NCBI RefSeq assembly: GCF_008386505.1
Contig: NZ_VUNZ01000001.1
Location: 806,001 to 870,000, forward strand
Source: Chryseobacterium sediminis
Lineage (GTDB): Bacteria > Bacteroidota > Bacteroidia > Flavobacteriales > Weeksellaceae
Direction of reading: 5' to 3'
DNA: 64,000 nt
Notes under the pieces: generated by a model
What the model was told of the DNA's origin: nothing
What the model saw: only the letters and a program-made list of their open reading frames with translations
Databases searched by the model: none
Translations under genes and position numbers: made by a program
Shown: piece after piece, positions 26,730-35,036 of the stretch
Layout: each line of letters starts with the position of its first letter
Position numbering within the stretch: the first letter of the stretch is position 1

Positions 26730-27014
26730 ATGAAAAACTTAAAAAAATTAGACAGAAACGAATTAAAAGCTATTTCAGGTAACGGATTACTAGATCCAAT
26801 CGGCGGACTTCTAGGTGGACTAGGAGGTGTTGTAGGTGGAGTAGTAGGCGGAGTAGGTACTATCGTTGGTGGCGTAGTTACTGGCGTAGGATCTACAGTA
26901 GGTGGTGTAGTTGGCGGTGTAAGCACTGTTGTAACTAACGCATTATGCCAGACACAATGTGTTGTAAATGGTGTAATCCACATCAAATTACTTGAGTGCG
27001 GATCAACTTGCTAG
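26730..27014 (+). CDS. Bacteriocin-like leader peptide with Gly/Val-rich core
   Basis: A 94-residue product. The leader MKNLKKLDRNELKAISGNG belongs to the Chryseobacterium bacteriocin-like family, ending in a possible S-G/G-N processing site. The core ~20-66 is almost all Gly, Val, Leu, Thr and Ser with GG and GxxxG steps (GGLLGGLGGVVGGVVGGVG), suited to helix packing in membranes as in class II two-peptide bacteriocins. The tail has four cysteines (CQTQCVVNGV...ECGSTC). No ABC exporter, protease or immunity gene is adjacent; a SHOCT-tailed exported protein follows. Function as an antibacterial peptide is inferred from the leader. Confidence 0.75.
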   Translation: MKNLKKLDRNELKAISGNGLLDPIGGLLGGLGGVVGGVVGGVGTIVGGVVTGVGSTVGGVVGGVSTVVTNALCQTQCVVNGVIHIKLLECGSTC

Positions 27015-27042
27015 TCAGTAAGCATTACATGTAAAAAATCAG

Positions 27043-27068
27043 ACCGCTCTTTTCAGAGCGGTTTTTTT
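27043..27068 (+). terminator. Intrinsic terminator
   Basis: ACCGCTCT / AGAGCGGT, 4-nt loop and seven Ts, 28 nt after the bacteriocin-like gene. It makes that gene a single-gene transcript. Confidence 0.92.
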
Positions 27069-27205
27069 ATGCCTTTGCCGCACCAGCAATTAAAACTCCT
27101 AATTGAAAAAAATTGTTGAAGATTCGGCTGCAGTGTAATATTTGAAATTTATAAATTTTATTGACGATTTACGGCATTCCATAATTTATGATAGATTAGA
27201 TTTAT

Positions 27206-27213
27206 TATCTTTG
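27206..27213 (+). promoter_or_regulatory. Candidate -7 promoter element (TATCTTTG)
   Basis: Exact TAnnTTTG match about 80 nt before the 27295 start codon. Confidence 0.5.
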
Positions 27214-27294
27214 GTTAGATCACATAAACTGAAAAAAAAACAATTATTTTAGTGCTGATTGTAAATAAGCAACTCTATTAATTAAATAACAATT

Positions 27295-28002
27295 ATGAAA
27301 AAAACCATTACCTTTTTTACTATTCTTTTATCGATAGTAAATATTCAAGCTCAAGAAAATATTGATTTATTGACATACGAAAACACTCAGGATATTAATT
27401 TTTTCAATACTATTAAAAGTGGCGCTCAGGTTAAAGAATATGTAACAACGAGTAAAAATAGTGTGAAGGTGGGTGATACTTTAATACTAGGATCTCCTAC
27501 CTCTGAAGAACTGAATACAAGAACTTATTCAGGCAGCTATGGAAATAAAGCAAGAGGAGGTATTGCACAATCAAGAAGTACTTCAAAAAAAACTTATGAA
27601 TTTGTACAAATGGGAAGACCAGCCGGATTTGGAAGCATTATGTCTGCTATGGGTGGTGAAGCACAGAATATGGCAGATAACAGTTTAAAAAATACTAAAG
27701 TTATTGTCAGAGAGATAAAAACATATCATAGAGGTAGTAAAAATAAACCTTTGTATGTAGTTATGGTTTTGGGAGAAATAAATGATAGAGCTTTTGGAAT
27801 AAATAAATATTTAAGCGTCATGGATACAGAATTAGGGATTGAGTCTGGTGAAATTCTTTTAAAAAATAGAAAAATGACTAGAGATGAAGCGATTGCAAAA
27901 TTAAAAGAAGCAAAAGAACTAGTGGAAATTGATATGATGAGCAAAGAAAAGTTTGAAGAATTAAAAAAAGAACTTGCACCGATTATTAACAATAATAACT
28001 AA
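27295..28002 (+). CDS. Exported hypothetical protein with SHOCT-like C-terminus
   Basis: A 235-residue protein with signal peptide (MKKTITFFTILLSIVNIQAQ). The middle is unrecognised and Gly/Ser-rich (TYSGSYGNKARGGIAQSRS). Residues ~195-230 (RDEAIAKLKEAKELVEIDMM then SKEKFEELKKEL) follow the SHOCT pattern, a short helical pair often placed at the end of envelope or oligomeric proteins. It lies downstream of the bacteriocin-like gene but has its own -7 element and a terminator in between. No function assigned. Confidence 0.65.
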   Translation: MKKTITFFTILLSIVNIQAQENIDLLTYENTQDINFFNTIKSGAQVKEYVTTSKNSVKVGDTLILGSPTSEELNTRTYSGSYGNKARGGIAQSRSTSKKTYEFVQMGRPAGFGSIMSAMGGEAQNMADNSLKNTKVIVREIKTYHRGSKNKPLYVVMVLGEINDRAFGINKYLSVMDTELGIESGEILLKNRKMTRDEAIAKLKEAKELVEIDMMSKEKFEELKKELAPIINNNN

Positions 28003-28047
28003 GAATTACACTTTTACTGATAAAGAGAAACATAATTAAGCAATATT

Positions 28048-28720
28048 ATGATCAGTGACTTTCCTGTTATTTTAACAAACGAAAAAGGTAATGAAAAAAA
28101 GTCTGAATTTCGTAATACACTATTTAATGTAGACAAAGTATTATCAGCAATAATAATGTAGAACATCTGATGACTATTTATAACTTAGCAAAACAATTAG
28201 ATATTCGAAATAAAGTATTGAAATTGCTATATGATTTTAATTATCCATTACTGAAGGATTTTTTCACAAGTGCCTACAAGAAAGAGCGTTATTTGGATAT
28301 GAAAATATATGCTTTACGTGGACTTTTATTGAGGAAAAGGAAATCGCTCAGCTTTAAAAAAAATTTAACCAATCATTGACTAAAAGACAGCAAACGACAC
28401 CATATAATTTTCAGGAGTATGAACTTTTAAAAGGAAGAAATACTTTGCCCTATTTTGTTGAAAAATTTGGTTATCCTTGTTTTAAAGAAACACTGGAACA
28501 AGTAAACATACAATGCAATGCCGGATGCATTTAAAGGACATTATAGAATTGATGAAAATGGAGACATCAAAATGCTGAAAAGCCTAGGAGAATCTAAGGC
28601 AATTATGAACAGATTTTGGGAAGAGGAGAGAAGCAAGCTAAAAATAATTCTTTTAAAGCGTATCAAAATCTCAAAAATGATCTAAAATTTTTGTGCTTAA
28701 ATGCAGCCTTACATAATGTT
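28048..28720 (+). pseudogene. Decayed coding region with several frameshifts, origin unknown
   Basis: Four short plus-strand pieces in different frames read like consecutive parts of one protein: 28048-28161 (MISDFPVILTNEKGNEKKSE), 28170-28379 (MTIYNLAKQLDIRNKVLKLL), ~28379-28533 (TKRQQTTPYNFQEYELLKGR and YFVEKFGYPCFKETLEQVN) and ~28517-28600 (MPDAFKGHYRIDENGDIK), followed by NYEQILGRGEKQAKNNSFKA running up to the next gene. Each is protein-like (compositional bias, in-frame run), but stops and shifts separate them. I cannot name the parent family. A single assembly error would not explain several breaks. Confidence 0.6.
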
Positions 28721-28726
28721 ATTAAT

Positions 28727-29965
28727 ATGGATACAAAATCTATCAATTTTCCCAATCAAAGAAACCAAAACGTTGTACTACGTTTCCTGCATTTGTATAT
28801 TATTTCTTATGTGTATCTTTTTATATTTACATCACAGTTTTCACCTTTAGAAGGAATATATAAGAATGGAGTACTGTGGTTGTGTAAAAATGTTTTTCAC
28901 CAAAAGCAGGTTGAATATATTAAGATGACTGGCAGCGGCGATACTACATTGGATTATTGGGTAGTAATTGTAAATATTGGCTTAGCGGCCGTGGCTGCAC
29001 TCGTTATACTTCTTGCAGATAAAAAACAACGAACCTTTAAAGACCTTCATTGGTTTACGGTAGTAGTCGCACGCTATTATGTAGCTATGATAATGCTTTC
29101 GTACGGTTTTGCAAAACTGCACAACGGACAATTTCCCGCTAACTCAATTGGCAGATTAGAAGAAAAAGTCGGGGATATGTCGCCAATGGGTATGGTATGG
29201 ACCATGATGGGAGCTTCCACTGGCTATACATTTATTTCCGGATTGTTGGAAACTATTGGTGGACTTTTACTTCTTTTCAGGAGAACCAAAACTTTTGGCG
29301 CACTTTTTTCCATGACAGTAATGATCAATGTGGCTCTGTTGAATTTTTTTTATGATGTGCCGGTAAAAATATTTTCCAGTCATATTGTTTTATTCTGTGT
29401 CTTTATTGTAAGCGGTGATGCAATTGCATTATATCGTTTTTTTGTTTTACATCAGCCATCGCAATTACGTTTTCAAAAAAGAACATCTGACAAAAAATGG
29501 AAGAGAATTACACTTACCGGACTCAAATGGCTCATAGTGGCTTTTTTTATATTAAGTTCGTCATCAGCGCTGTTTTATACACCTCCGGCTGTACCAATGG
29601 AAGGTGCGTATAATGTTGATAAATTTATTATAAACAATCAGGAAATACCAGTCAATGATTCTTTTGGCTGGAAAAAAATATTGATCAGTTATCCAGGCCG
29701 GACAAATATAATTCTTAACAATGACAGCACTAAAGTATTTCAGAGTGTTTTAGATACTGGAAAAAAAACACTTATGCTTCGTAAAACAGATCAACAAGAC
29801 ATTTACGCTTACCTGCATTACAATATTCAGAAAGATAGTATCATTTTTACGGGAATTAAGGGGAGCGATTCTATAAAAATAAAAACAATAAGAAAGAAAA
29901 AGGAAGATTATCCCTTAAACAAGAGAGGTTTTCACTGGATTAATGAATATCCGTTTAACAAGTAA
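28727..29965 (+). CDS. DoxX-like polytopic membrane protein, 412 aa
   Basis: I start at the ATG at 28727 (MDTKSINFPNQRNQNVV), because the 37 codons upstream in the same frame probably belong to the preceding decayed gene. The protein has about 6-7 membrane helices in residues ~18-275. One core, YYVAMIMLSYGFAKLHNGQF followed by SGLLETIGGLLLLFRRTKTF, resembles the DoxX/DoxD layout (G-F-x-K turn, then GxxLLxxRTxxxG). The last ~120 residues are a soluble domain after helix SSSALFYTPP. It is followed 6 nt later by a small DNA-binding-like gene, so the two form an operon. Role unknown. Confidence 0.75.
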   Translation: MDTKSINFPNQRNQNVVLRFLHLYIISYVYLFIFTSQFSPLEGIYKNGVLWLCKNVFHQKQVEYIKMTGSGDTTLDYWVVIVNIGLAAVAALVILLADKKQRTFKDLHWFTVVVARYYVAMIMLSYGFAKLHNGQFPANSIGRLEEKVGDMSPMGMVWTMMGASTGYTFISGLLETIGGLLLLFRRTKTFGALFSMTVMINVALLNFFYDVPVKIFSSHIVLFCVFIVSGDAIALYRFFVLHQPSQLRFQKRTSDKKWKRITLTGLKWLIVAFFILSSSSALFYTPPAVPMEGAYNVDKFIINNQEIPVNDSFGWKKILISYPGRTNIILNNDSTKVFQSVLDTGKKTLMLRKTDQQDIYAYLHYNIQKDSIIFTGIKGSDSIKIKTIRKKKEDYPLNKRGFHWINEYPFNK

Positions 29966-29971
29966 TAATCA

Positions 29972-30223
29972 ATGAAATTTACAGAACAGGAAGAAATAAT
30001 TGAACAGATATTGAAAGCTGTGGAATTACAAACCGGTATTAACAGATCTGATTTTGTTTCTAATTCAAGAAAAGAAAATTATTTGGACGCAAGAAAAAAG
30101 GCTACAGAACTTTTAATTAAAGAAGCTCATTTAAATGATGAAGGAATAGCAAAGGTTTTGGGAGTTTCAAAAAGTACAGCAAACACCTATAGAAACAGTC
30201 TGCACTATAAACGCAAAAACTAA
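29972..30223 (+). CDS. Small protein resembling DnaA domain IV
   Basis: An 83-residue helical protein. The order of segments TGINRSDFVSNSRKENYLDA, RKKATELLIKEAHLNDEGIA and KVLGVSKSTANTYRNSLHYK matches the C-terminal DNA-binding domain of DnaA: a 'v-x-x-l-x-s-x-s-R-x-x-x-x-x-a-R-x-x-a' basic-loop helix, then a helix-turn-helix. The AAA+ part is absent. It lies 6 nt after the membrane protein gene. It could be a sequence-specific DNA-binding factor derived from DnaA; the target is unknown. Confidence 0.6.
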   Translation: MKFTEQEEIIEQILKAVELQTGINRSDFVSNSRKENYLDARKKATELLIKEAHLNDEGIAKVLGVSKSTANTYRNSLHYKRKN

Positions 30224-30740
30224 TAGCAAAAATCTATAAACGTAGCCCTAAGGATTAAAAGATCATTTGATTTTTGAAAATGGAAAACAAATACAATTTA
30301 ACATAATATAAATTATAGGATTTTTATTATGCCCATTAAAAGAGAGTACTAAGCTCTCCAGAATCCCTTATTCTTCTTTTTTTCTTTACTAATATTCTTT
30401 AACCGTTTCTCAGAATTCTTTATTTAATTTCCTCCACCAGCATCTTTTGTACAGACATTTTTTTTTCACGTTCATTTATAAGCTTGTCTAGTCCTTTATA
30501 ATCATAAATTCATAGTCAGAAAAATTTTCATAATTTTTATCAGTATATACAGCCTCTGTATTTCCTCTTAATTTTTACAATACTCTTACTATGTTTATTA
30601 GAATTTATCTCAGACAAATATTATGTTAAATTGAAGCTGATGAGAATCTCCTCTTAATCTTAAAATACAAAATCTTGCCACATGACAGCTTTTATGATCA
30701 CAAAACTGAATACCTTTATCTTAACCAAAAAATAAATAGT
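30224..30740. other. Intergenic region with degenerate coding remnant
   Basis: About 500 nt with no intact gene. The minus strand at 30349-30565 holds a decayed coding segment, listed separately. The rest is AT-rich with no clear promoter, repeat or hairpin. Confidence 0.6.
30349..30565 (-). pseudogene. Minus-strand remnant of a helical protein gene
   Basis: Read on the minus strand, protein-like pieces join across frameshifts: NTEAVYTDKNYENFSDYEF, then YKGLDKLINEREKKMSVQK and MLVEEIK, then IKNSEKRLKNISKEKKKN and GFWRA ending at a stop (30349-30351). Lysine/glutamate-rich helices and the clean tail suggest the 3' end of a once longer gene. No family recognised. Confidence 0.45.
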
Positions 30741-31136
30741 ATGAAACCAAAAATGATCTGGGCGAATCTGGCTGTAGCCGACCTTGAACGCACACAGAAA
30801 TTTTATACAGAACTGGGATTCAAGCCCAATAATCCGCACAGTTCTAATGAATTGGTAAGTTTTTTTGCAGGTGAAAATGAATTTGTTATTCACTTTTTCT
30901 TAAAAAACATCATAGAAAGAAATTTAAAAACAATGAAATTTGGAGATCCTCAAACCTCCAATGAAATCATATTCACCCTCTCCGCTGAAAATAAAGATCA
31001 GGTTGACGATTGGGCTCAGGAAGTAAAAGATGCCGGAGGAACTATTGTTTCAGAACCTGAGAGTTTTGGAGAAAATTATTATGGTTTTGTGTTTGCAGAT
31101 CCTGATGGACACAAGTTTAACGTATTTTATATGTAG
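30741..31136 (+). CDS. VOC (glyoxalase/bleomycin-resistance) family protein
   Basis: I start at the ATG at 30741 (MKPKMIWANLAVADLERTQK), where the first beta-alpha-beta-beta-beta module begins; the 22 codons before it do not fit the fold. The 131-residue protein has the family pattern: TQKFYTELGFKPN, an ENEFVIHFFL strand with the metal-position His, and the C-terminal YYGFVFADPDGHKFNVFYM. Family members bind metal and catalyse isomerisation or bind toxins; the reaction here is unknown. It is a single gene. Confidence 0.9.
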   Translation: MKPKMIWANLAVADLERTQKFYTELGFKPNNPHSSNELVSFFAGENEFVIHFFLKNIIERNLKTMKFGDPQTSNEIIFTLSAENKDQVDDWAQEVKDAGGTIVSEPESFGENYYGFVFADPDGHKFNVFYM

Positions 31137-31330
31137 ATTTTACCCTATTTTTTCTATATTTGATATTCAACAGATAAATATGAACTTAGCGAGCTGTATT
31201 TCCCCACCAAGATTTTAATATTTCAAATTCTGATTTGAAGTGCTGAAGCTGATAAATTTTTATTGGCCAATTGGTTTATGCTTCAAATTTCACAATACAT
31301 AATTTAAAATCTTTATACAGTTCATTCTCA

Positions 31331-32197
31331 ATGAAAAAATCATATTTATTATTGCATTTGGCCGTAGTACTGGCCGGATTTACAGGAGTATTCGGAAAAT
31401 TGATATCACTTAATGAAGGTCTTTTAACATGGTACAGAGTTATGTTTTCCTGCGTGATTCTGTTTTTTATCCTTAAAATATTTAAAATTCCCAATACCGC
31501 TTCAGGAAAAGAAAAACTGAAAATTGCTCAGGCAGGACTTCTTATTACCTTACATTGGGTTCTGTTCTATGCAAGCATCAAATATTCCAATATATCAATT
31601 GGAGTTGTGTGCTATTGTCTCACCAGCTTTTTTACAGCTTTACTGAAACCGATTATTGATAGACAGAAATTCAGGTTATCAGAACTGGGACTCAGTACTT
31701 TGACGCTTTTGGGAATCAGCCTCATCTTCCATTTTGATGCGTCTTACCAGCTGGGAATTATTTTAGGTGTATTTTCTTCTGCAGTTGCAGCGCTTTATAC
31801 CATTTATAATGAGCGCCTGGTTCAGCGTTTTGACAGCATTATTATCAACTATTATCAGATGCTTGCCGGCACTGTATGCCTTGGAGCAATTTTGCCCATA
31901 TATCTCCTCTATTTCAAAGCAGATAGCATAGTTCCTGGATTAAAAGACATGGCTTATTTAGGGCTTTTAGCGCTTTTTTGTACGGTAGGACTTTATGTGA
32001 TATTTGCAGAAGTTTTAAAGAAAATTCCGGCCTTTACAGTGAACTTAACTTTCAATCTGGAGCCGGTATATGCTATTATTATTGCCTTTTTATTTTTCGA
32101 TGAAAGTAAAGAAGTTAATCTTTCGTTTTATATAGGATTGGCATTTATTATTGCTTCCGTAGCTTTGCAGACATTGATTTCAATTAAGAAAAAATAA
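31331..32197 (+). CDS. EamA/DMT family transporter
   Basis: I use the ATG at 31331 (MKKSYLLLHLAVVLAGFTGV); the 20 residues upstream are not helix-forming. The 288-residue protein has ten predicted membrane helices in two EamA repeats, with conserved points such as WYRVMFSCVILF, LHWVLFYASIKYSNIS and FNLEPVYAIIIAFLFFDE. It exports or imports a metabolite in the inner membrane; substrates of this family range from amino acids to purines. No partner gene nearby. Confidence 0.9.
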   Translation: MKKSYLLLHLAVVLAGFTGVFGKLISLNEGLLTWYRVMFSCVILFFILKIFKIPNTASGKEKLKIAQAGLLITLHWVLFYASIKYSNISIGVVCYCLTSFFTALLKPIIDRQKFRLSELGLSTLTLLGISLIFHFDASYQLGIILGVFSSAVAALYTIYNERLVQRFDSIIINYYQMLAGTVCLGAILPIYLLYFKADSIVPGLKDMAYLGLLALFCTVGLYVIFAEVLKKIPAFTVNLTFNLEPVYAIIIAFLFFDESKEVNLSFYIGLAFIIASVALQTLISIKKK

Positions 32198-32241
32198 TAG
32201 AAATAGATATCTTATTTATTAAAATATTCTAAATTAAATTG

Positions 32242-32304
32242 CTCACAGTTATTTTTTTTCATCAAAATCATATATTTGCTACTAAACAAAAAAATAACTG
32301 TGAG
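32242..32304 (+). promoter_or_regulatory. Perfect 17-bp inverted repeat bracketing the SRA-HNH promoter
   Basis: The left arm at 32242-32258 (CTCACAGTTA plus seven Ts) is the exact reverse complement of the right arm at 32288-32304, separated by 29 nt. A TATATTTG -7 element (TAnnTTTG) lies at 32271-32278 between them, so transcription should start near 32285. The left arm would then sit near -43 to -27 and the right arm would cover the first bases of the message and the GTG start at 32300. It looks like a DNA-level operator. Confidence 0.75.
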
Positions 32305-33172
32305 TAAACCTATTATATTTGGTGAAATTGAAGGTATTGAAGAGGGATATCATTTTAATAATAGAAAAGAGATGATGCCAACAAGCTTTCATAGAAATTG
32401 GGGTGCAGGAATTGACGGAAATGCAAAAGAAGGTACTGCTGCAATTGTTCTTTCTGGAGGATATGAAGATGATTTAGATTTTGGAGAAGAAATTATTTAT
32501 ACGGGTGCTGGTGGTAACGATAGCAATACTGGAAAGCAAATAAGAGATCAGACATGGGAAAAAGGGAATGCTGGACTTATAATAAGTATGGACCAAGGAT
32601 TACCCGTAAGAGTTATACGGGGATCAACACATAGATCTGAATTTTCTCCTCAAAATGGTTATTCTTATGCTGGATTATATAGCGTTGTTGATGCTTGGGA
32701 AGAAACTGGTAAAAGTGGGTTCAAAATTTGTAGATTTCGTTTAGAATATTCTGGTAATAATCAGTCTAAAAAAACAGTGCAACAAATTGAATTAGACTAT
32801 TCTGAAAGGACAAAAAAAAGAATAGAAAGTACTATTTTAAGAATTGTACGAGATACTAAAGTTGCATTGCAGATAAAAAGATTATATAATTTTAAATGCC
32901 AAGTTTGTCAGATTTCTATTCCAACCAAATTAGGTCATTATGCAGAAGGAGCTCATATCAAACCGCTAGGTAAACCCCATAATGGAGATGATAATCCTAA
33001 TAATCTTATTTGTCTTTGCCCTAATCATCATATCATGTTTGATAAAGGTGTATTTTCAATTAAAGATGACTTACAATTAATTGGTTTATCAGGAGAACTT
33101 ACAATTAATGATAATCATACATTGAATCTTTCAAATCTACAATACCACCGTCAAACGCATGGTTTCGAATAA
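32300..33172 (+). CDS. SRA-HNH modification-dependent restriction endonuclease
   Basis: I choose the GTG at 32300 (protein 290 aa, starting M/VSKPIIFGEIEGIEEGYHF) because the -7 box at 32271 would place a TTG at 32276 before the transcript start. Residues ~10-150 are an SRA/YDG domain that reads modified cytosine: EGIEEGYHFNNRKEM, YTGAGGNDSNTGKQIRDQTW, RGSTHRSEFSPQNGYSYAGL. Residues ~185-265 are an HNH nuclease: C-x2-C (CQVCQ), GHYAEGAHIKPLGK with the catalytic His region and LCPNHHIMFDKG. SRA-HNH proteins cut 5mC/5hmC-containing DNA (type IV restriction). There is no methyltransferase beside it. Codons look more A/T-rich than flanking genes, suggesting transfer. Confidence 0.92.
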   Translation: MSKPIIFGEIEGIEEGYHFNNRKEMMPTSFHRNWGAGIDGNAKEGTAAIVLSGGYEDDLDFGEEIIYTGAGGNDSNTGKQIRDQTWEKGNAGLIISMDQGLPVRVIRGSTHRSEFSPQNGYSYAGLYSVVDAWEETGKSGFKICRFRLEYSGNNQSKKTVQQIELDYSERTKKRIESTILRIVRDTKVALQIKRLYNFKCQVCQISIPTKLGHYAEGAHIKPLGKPHNGDDNPNNLICLCPNHHIMFDKGVFSIKDDLQLIGLSGELTINDNHTLNLSNLQYHRQTHGFE

Positions 33173-33178
33173 AATATT

Positions 33179-33213
33179 AGCCTCTTAGAAATAATATTTT
33201 GAGAGGCTTTTTT
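33179..33213. terminator. Intrinsic terminator of the SRA-HNH gene
   Basis: AGCCTCT / AGAGGCT with a 16-nt loop and a T-run, between the nuclease and the convergent YdcF gene. Confidence 0.8.
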
Positions 33214-33224
33214 ATTTAAACTTA

Positions 33225-34007
33225 TTATTTATTAATCCCTAAACTGTTGTATATCTTTACCTGCCATATCCCCACGACCTCTTTAAGCATAACAAAAGTA
33301 AACGCAGCATTATAGCTGTTAGGAAAAAAAGTGATTTCTGAATCTATAAGATCTGATGCCTGCGGAATAGGTTTTAATCCAAATATCTGAAACAAAGCAA
33401 CAGATCTTTTCATATGAAAGCCCGAAGTAACCAAATAAACATTTGTAGGAGCCATCTTTTTTACAATCGGACTTGAGAATTTTGCATTCTGATACGTATT
33501 CATGCTTTTATCTTCCTTGATGATATCGGAATCTGACACCCCCATTTTTTTAAAGTTTTCACTGAATAATTCTGCTTCGCTTGTATGCCCTCTTCCCTTT
33601 CCGGAAATTATTATTTTACAGGGCATATTTTTTTCCTGAAATTCATGATACAATTGATAGGCCGTAACAATTCTGGAATAAGACATCGTATGCAGTTTTT
33701 CAATATTGTTAATATCTACAACTCCACCACCCAATACAACAATAACAGGTTTCTGAGTAACCGCTTTATTCATTTCAGAAGTCTTGAGGTAATTATTCTG
33801 CAGATATCCGGAGATTAGTTTCCCTAGGAAGCCATTTCCTATAAAGATGATGATTAAAACGACCGATATACCAATTCCTATTCTAAGTTTTTTACGCTTA
33901 TTTTTTCTTTTCAGCAAAGCTATTATAGCTACTGCAAGAAATAATAAGAAATAAGGTTCCGTAAATAGCTGTAAAACACGAAATAAAATGTCCAGTAAAA
34001 ATTTCAT
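33225..34007 (-). CDS. YdcF/ElyC/SanA-family (DUF218) membrane protein
   Basis: A 260-residue protein with two N-terminal membrane helices (FLLFLAVAIIALL; GIGISVVLIIIFIGNGFLG) and a DUF218 domain: KPVIVVLGGGVVDI (nucleotide-like Gly-rich strand), SRIVTAYQLYHE, KIIISGKGRGHTSEAELF, ESKNTYQNAKFS-type acidic loop (KSMNTYQNAKFSSP) and YLVTSGFHMKRSVALF. Family members affect envelope integrity, peptidoglycan precursors or vancomycin tolerance. The enzymatic reaction is not known. Confidence 0.9.
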   Translation of the reverse strand: MKFLLDILFRVLQLFTEPYFLLFLAVAIIALLKRKNKRKKLRIGIGISVVLIIIFIGNGFLGKLISGYLQNNYLKTSEMNKAVTQKPVIVVLGGGVVDINNIEKLHTMSYSRIVTAYQLYHEFQEKNMPCKIIISGKGRGHTSEAELFSENFKKMGVSDSDIIKEDKSMNTYQNAKFSSPIVKKMAPTNVYLVTSGFHMKRSVALFQIFGLKPIPQASDLIDSEITFFPNSYNAAFTFVMLKEVVGIWQVKIYNSLGINK

Positions 34008-34157
34008 CTATGATAATATTGATTAATGTATAGAAAACATCAGATACAAAGGTAGCCATTTTCCTGAGGACTGCCTTTCTCAATGCACTTTCAAAGGTTT
34101 ATTTGAAATAATTTCTTTTTTATTTAATACTTTTATAAAATCAGAATGTAAAGTACA

Positions 34158-34970
34158 ATGGATTATCAAACCTTTCAGCCACAGCCCGATCTGGCTTCTA
34201 TAATAAAATGCTATTGGACGCTGGACAATCCCATGGAAGCCATTCCTCAGGTACAAACCATTATTCCGGATGGCTGTATGGAAATGATTTTCCATTATGG
34301 TGATCTTTACAAGCAATATATTAACGGGAAAGCAGTTCTGCAACCCAGGAGCTGTGTTTTCGGACAACTCACTGAGCCGTTAAAAATAGAACCGACAGGC
34401 ATTACCGGTATTTTCTCTGTCCGTTTTCATCATGATGGCTTTATTCCTTTTGCTGCCATTCCTATTAAAGAAATGGATAATCAGGCTATTCCACTGGAAA
34501 AACTCTTCGGAATACACGGAACTGAGTTGGAAAAAAACGTGTTGCAAGCCCCTACCACAGAAGAAAAGATACATATTGTAGAAACCTTTTTATTGAAAAG
34601 ACTGAACAGAGAAACCATCGACAGAATTGTACAGTCTACCATTGATCTGCTTTTAAATGTTGATGGAAAAATATCCGTAAACGAACTTTCCAGGCAAACA
34701 AATATCAACAGAAGACAACTGGAACGCAAATTTTCATCCGTTATTGGATTGAGTCCGAAACAGCTTTCAAAAACCATACGGCTTCAGACGACACTCAAGC
34801 ATCTTCTCAATAAAGAATACACCAGCCTTACAGCACTCGCCCACGAATCTGAATATTATGATCAGGCCCATTTTATCAAAGACTTCAAAGAATTTACAGG
34901 ATTTACACCCAAAGAATTCTACGGAGATACGCTGCAGATGTCTCTCCTGTTTTACGGAAAAATTTCCTGA
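34158..34970 (+). CDS. AraC-family regulator with DUF6597-type N-terminal domain
   Basis: A 270-residue protein. Residues ~1-130 match the domain seen in many Bacteroidota AraC proteins: FQPQPDLASIIKCYWTLDNP, IIPDGCMEMIFHYGD, PRSCVFGQLTEPLKIE. The C-terminal HTH part has SVNELSRQTNINRRQLERKF and TALAHESEYYDQAHFIKDFK with the FTGFTPKEFY end. It precedes a small exported protein gene (35037) by 66 nt and may control it or a distant operon. Confidence 0.9.
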   Translation: MDYQTFQPQPDLASIIKCYWTLDNPMEAIPQVQTIIPDGCMEMIFHYGDLYKQYINGKAVLQPRSCVFGQLTEPLKIEPTGITGIFSVRFHHDGFIPFAAIPIKEMDNQAIPLEKLFGIHGTELEKNVLQAPTTEEKIHIVETFLLKRLNRETIDRIVQSTIDLLLNVDGKISVNELSRQTNINRRQLERKFSSVIGLSPKQLSKTIRLQTTLKHLLNKEYTSLTALAHESEYYDQAHFIKDFKEFTGFTPKEFYGDTLQMSLLFYGKIS

Positions 34971-35036
34971 TGTCGCATTTTTACAATTTTAAAACGCTTC
35001 TTATCCTGAACTTTGCTCAAATCAAACAATTGGGCA

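Noticed and set aside
26790-26930. GG-repeat DNA within the leader-peptide gene as a tandem or CRISPR-like array
   Set aside because: The repeats are codons for Gly/Val/Leu in one frame with no conserved spacer and unit length; they are coding, not CRISPR.
28616-28726. An upstream TTG start for the 28727 membrane protein
   Set aside because: The extra 37 codons resemble the tail of the decayed upstream gene and add a polar region before the first helix.
32242-32304. The inverted repeat as an mRNA hairpin that hides the start codon
   Set aside because: The -7 box between the arms puts the left arm upstream of the transcript, so it is likely DNA-level; kept as an operator. Would be reopened if the start site maps upstream.
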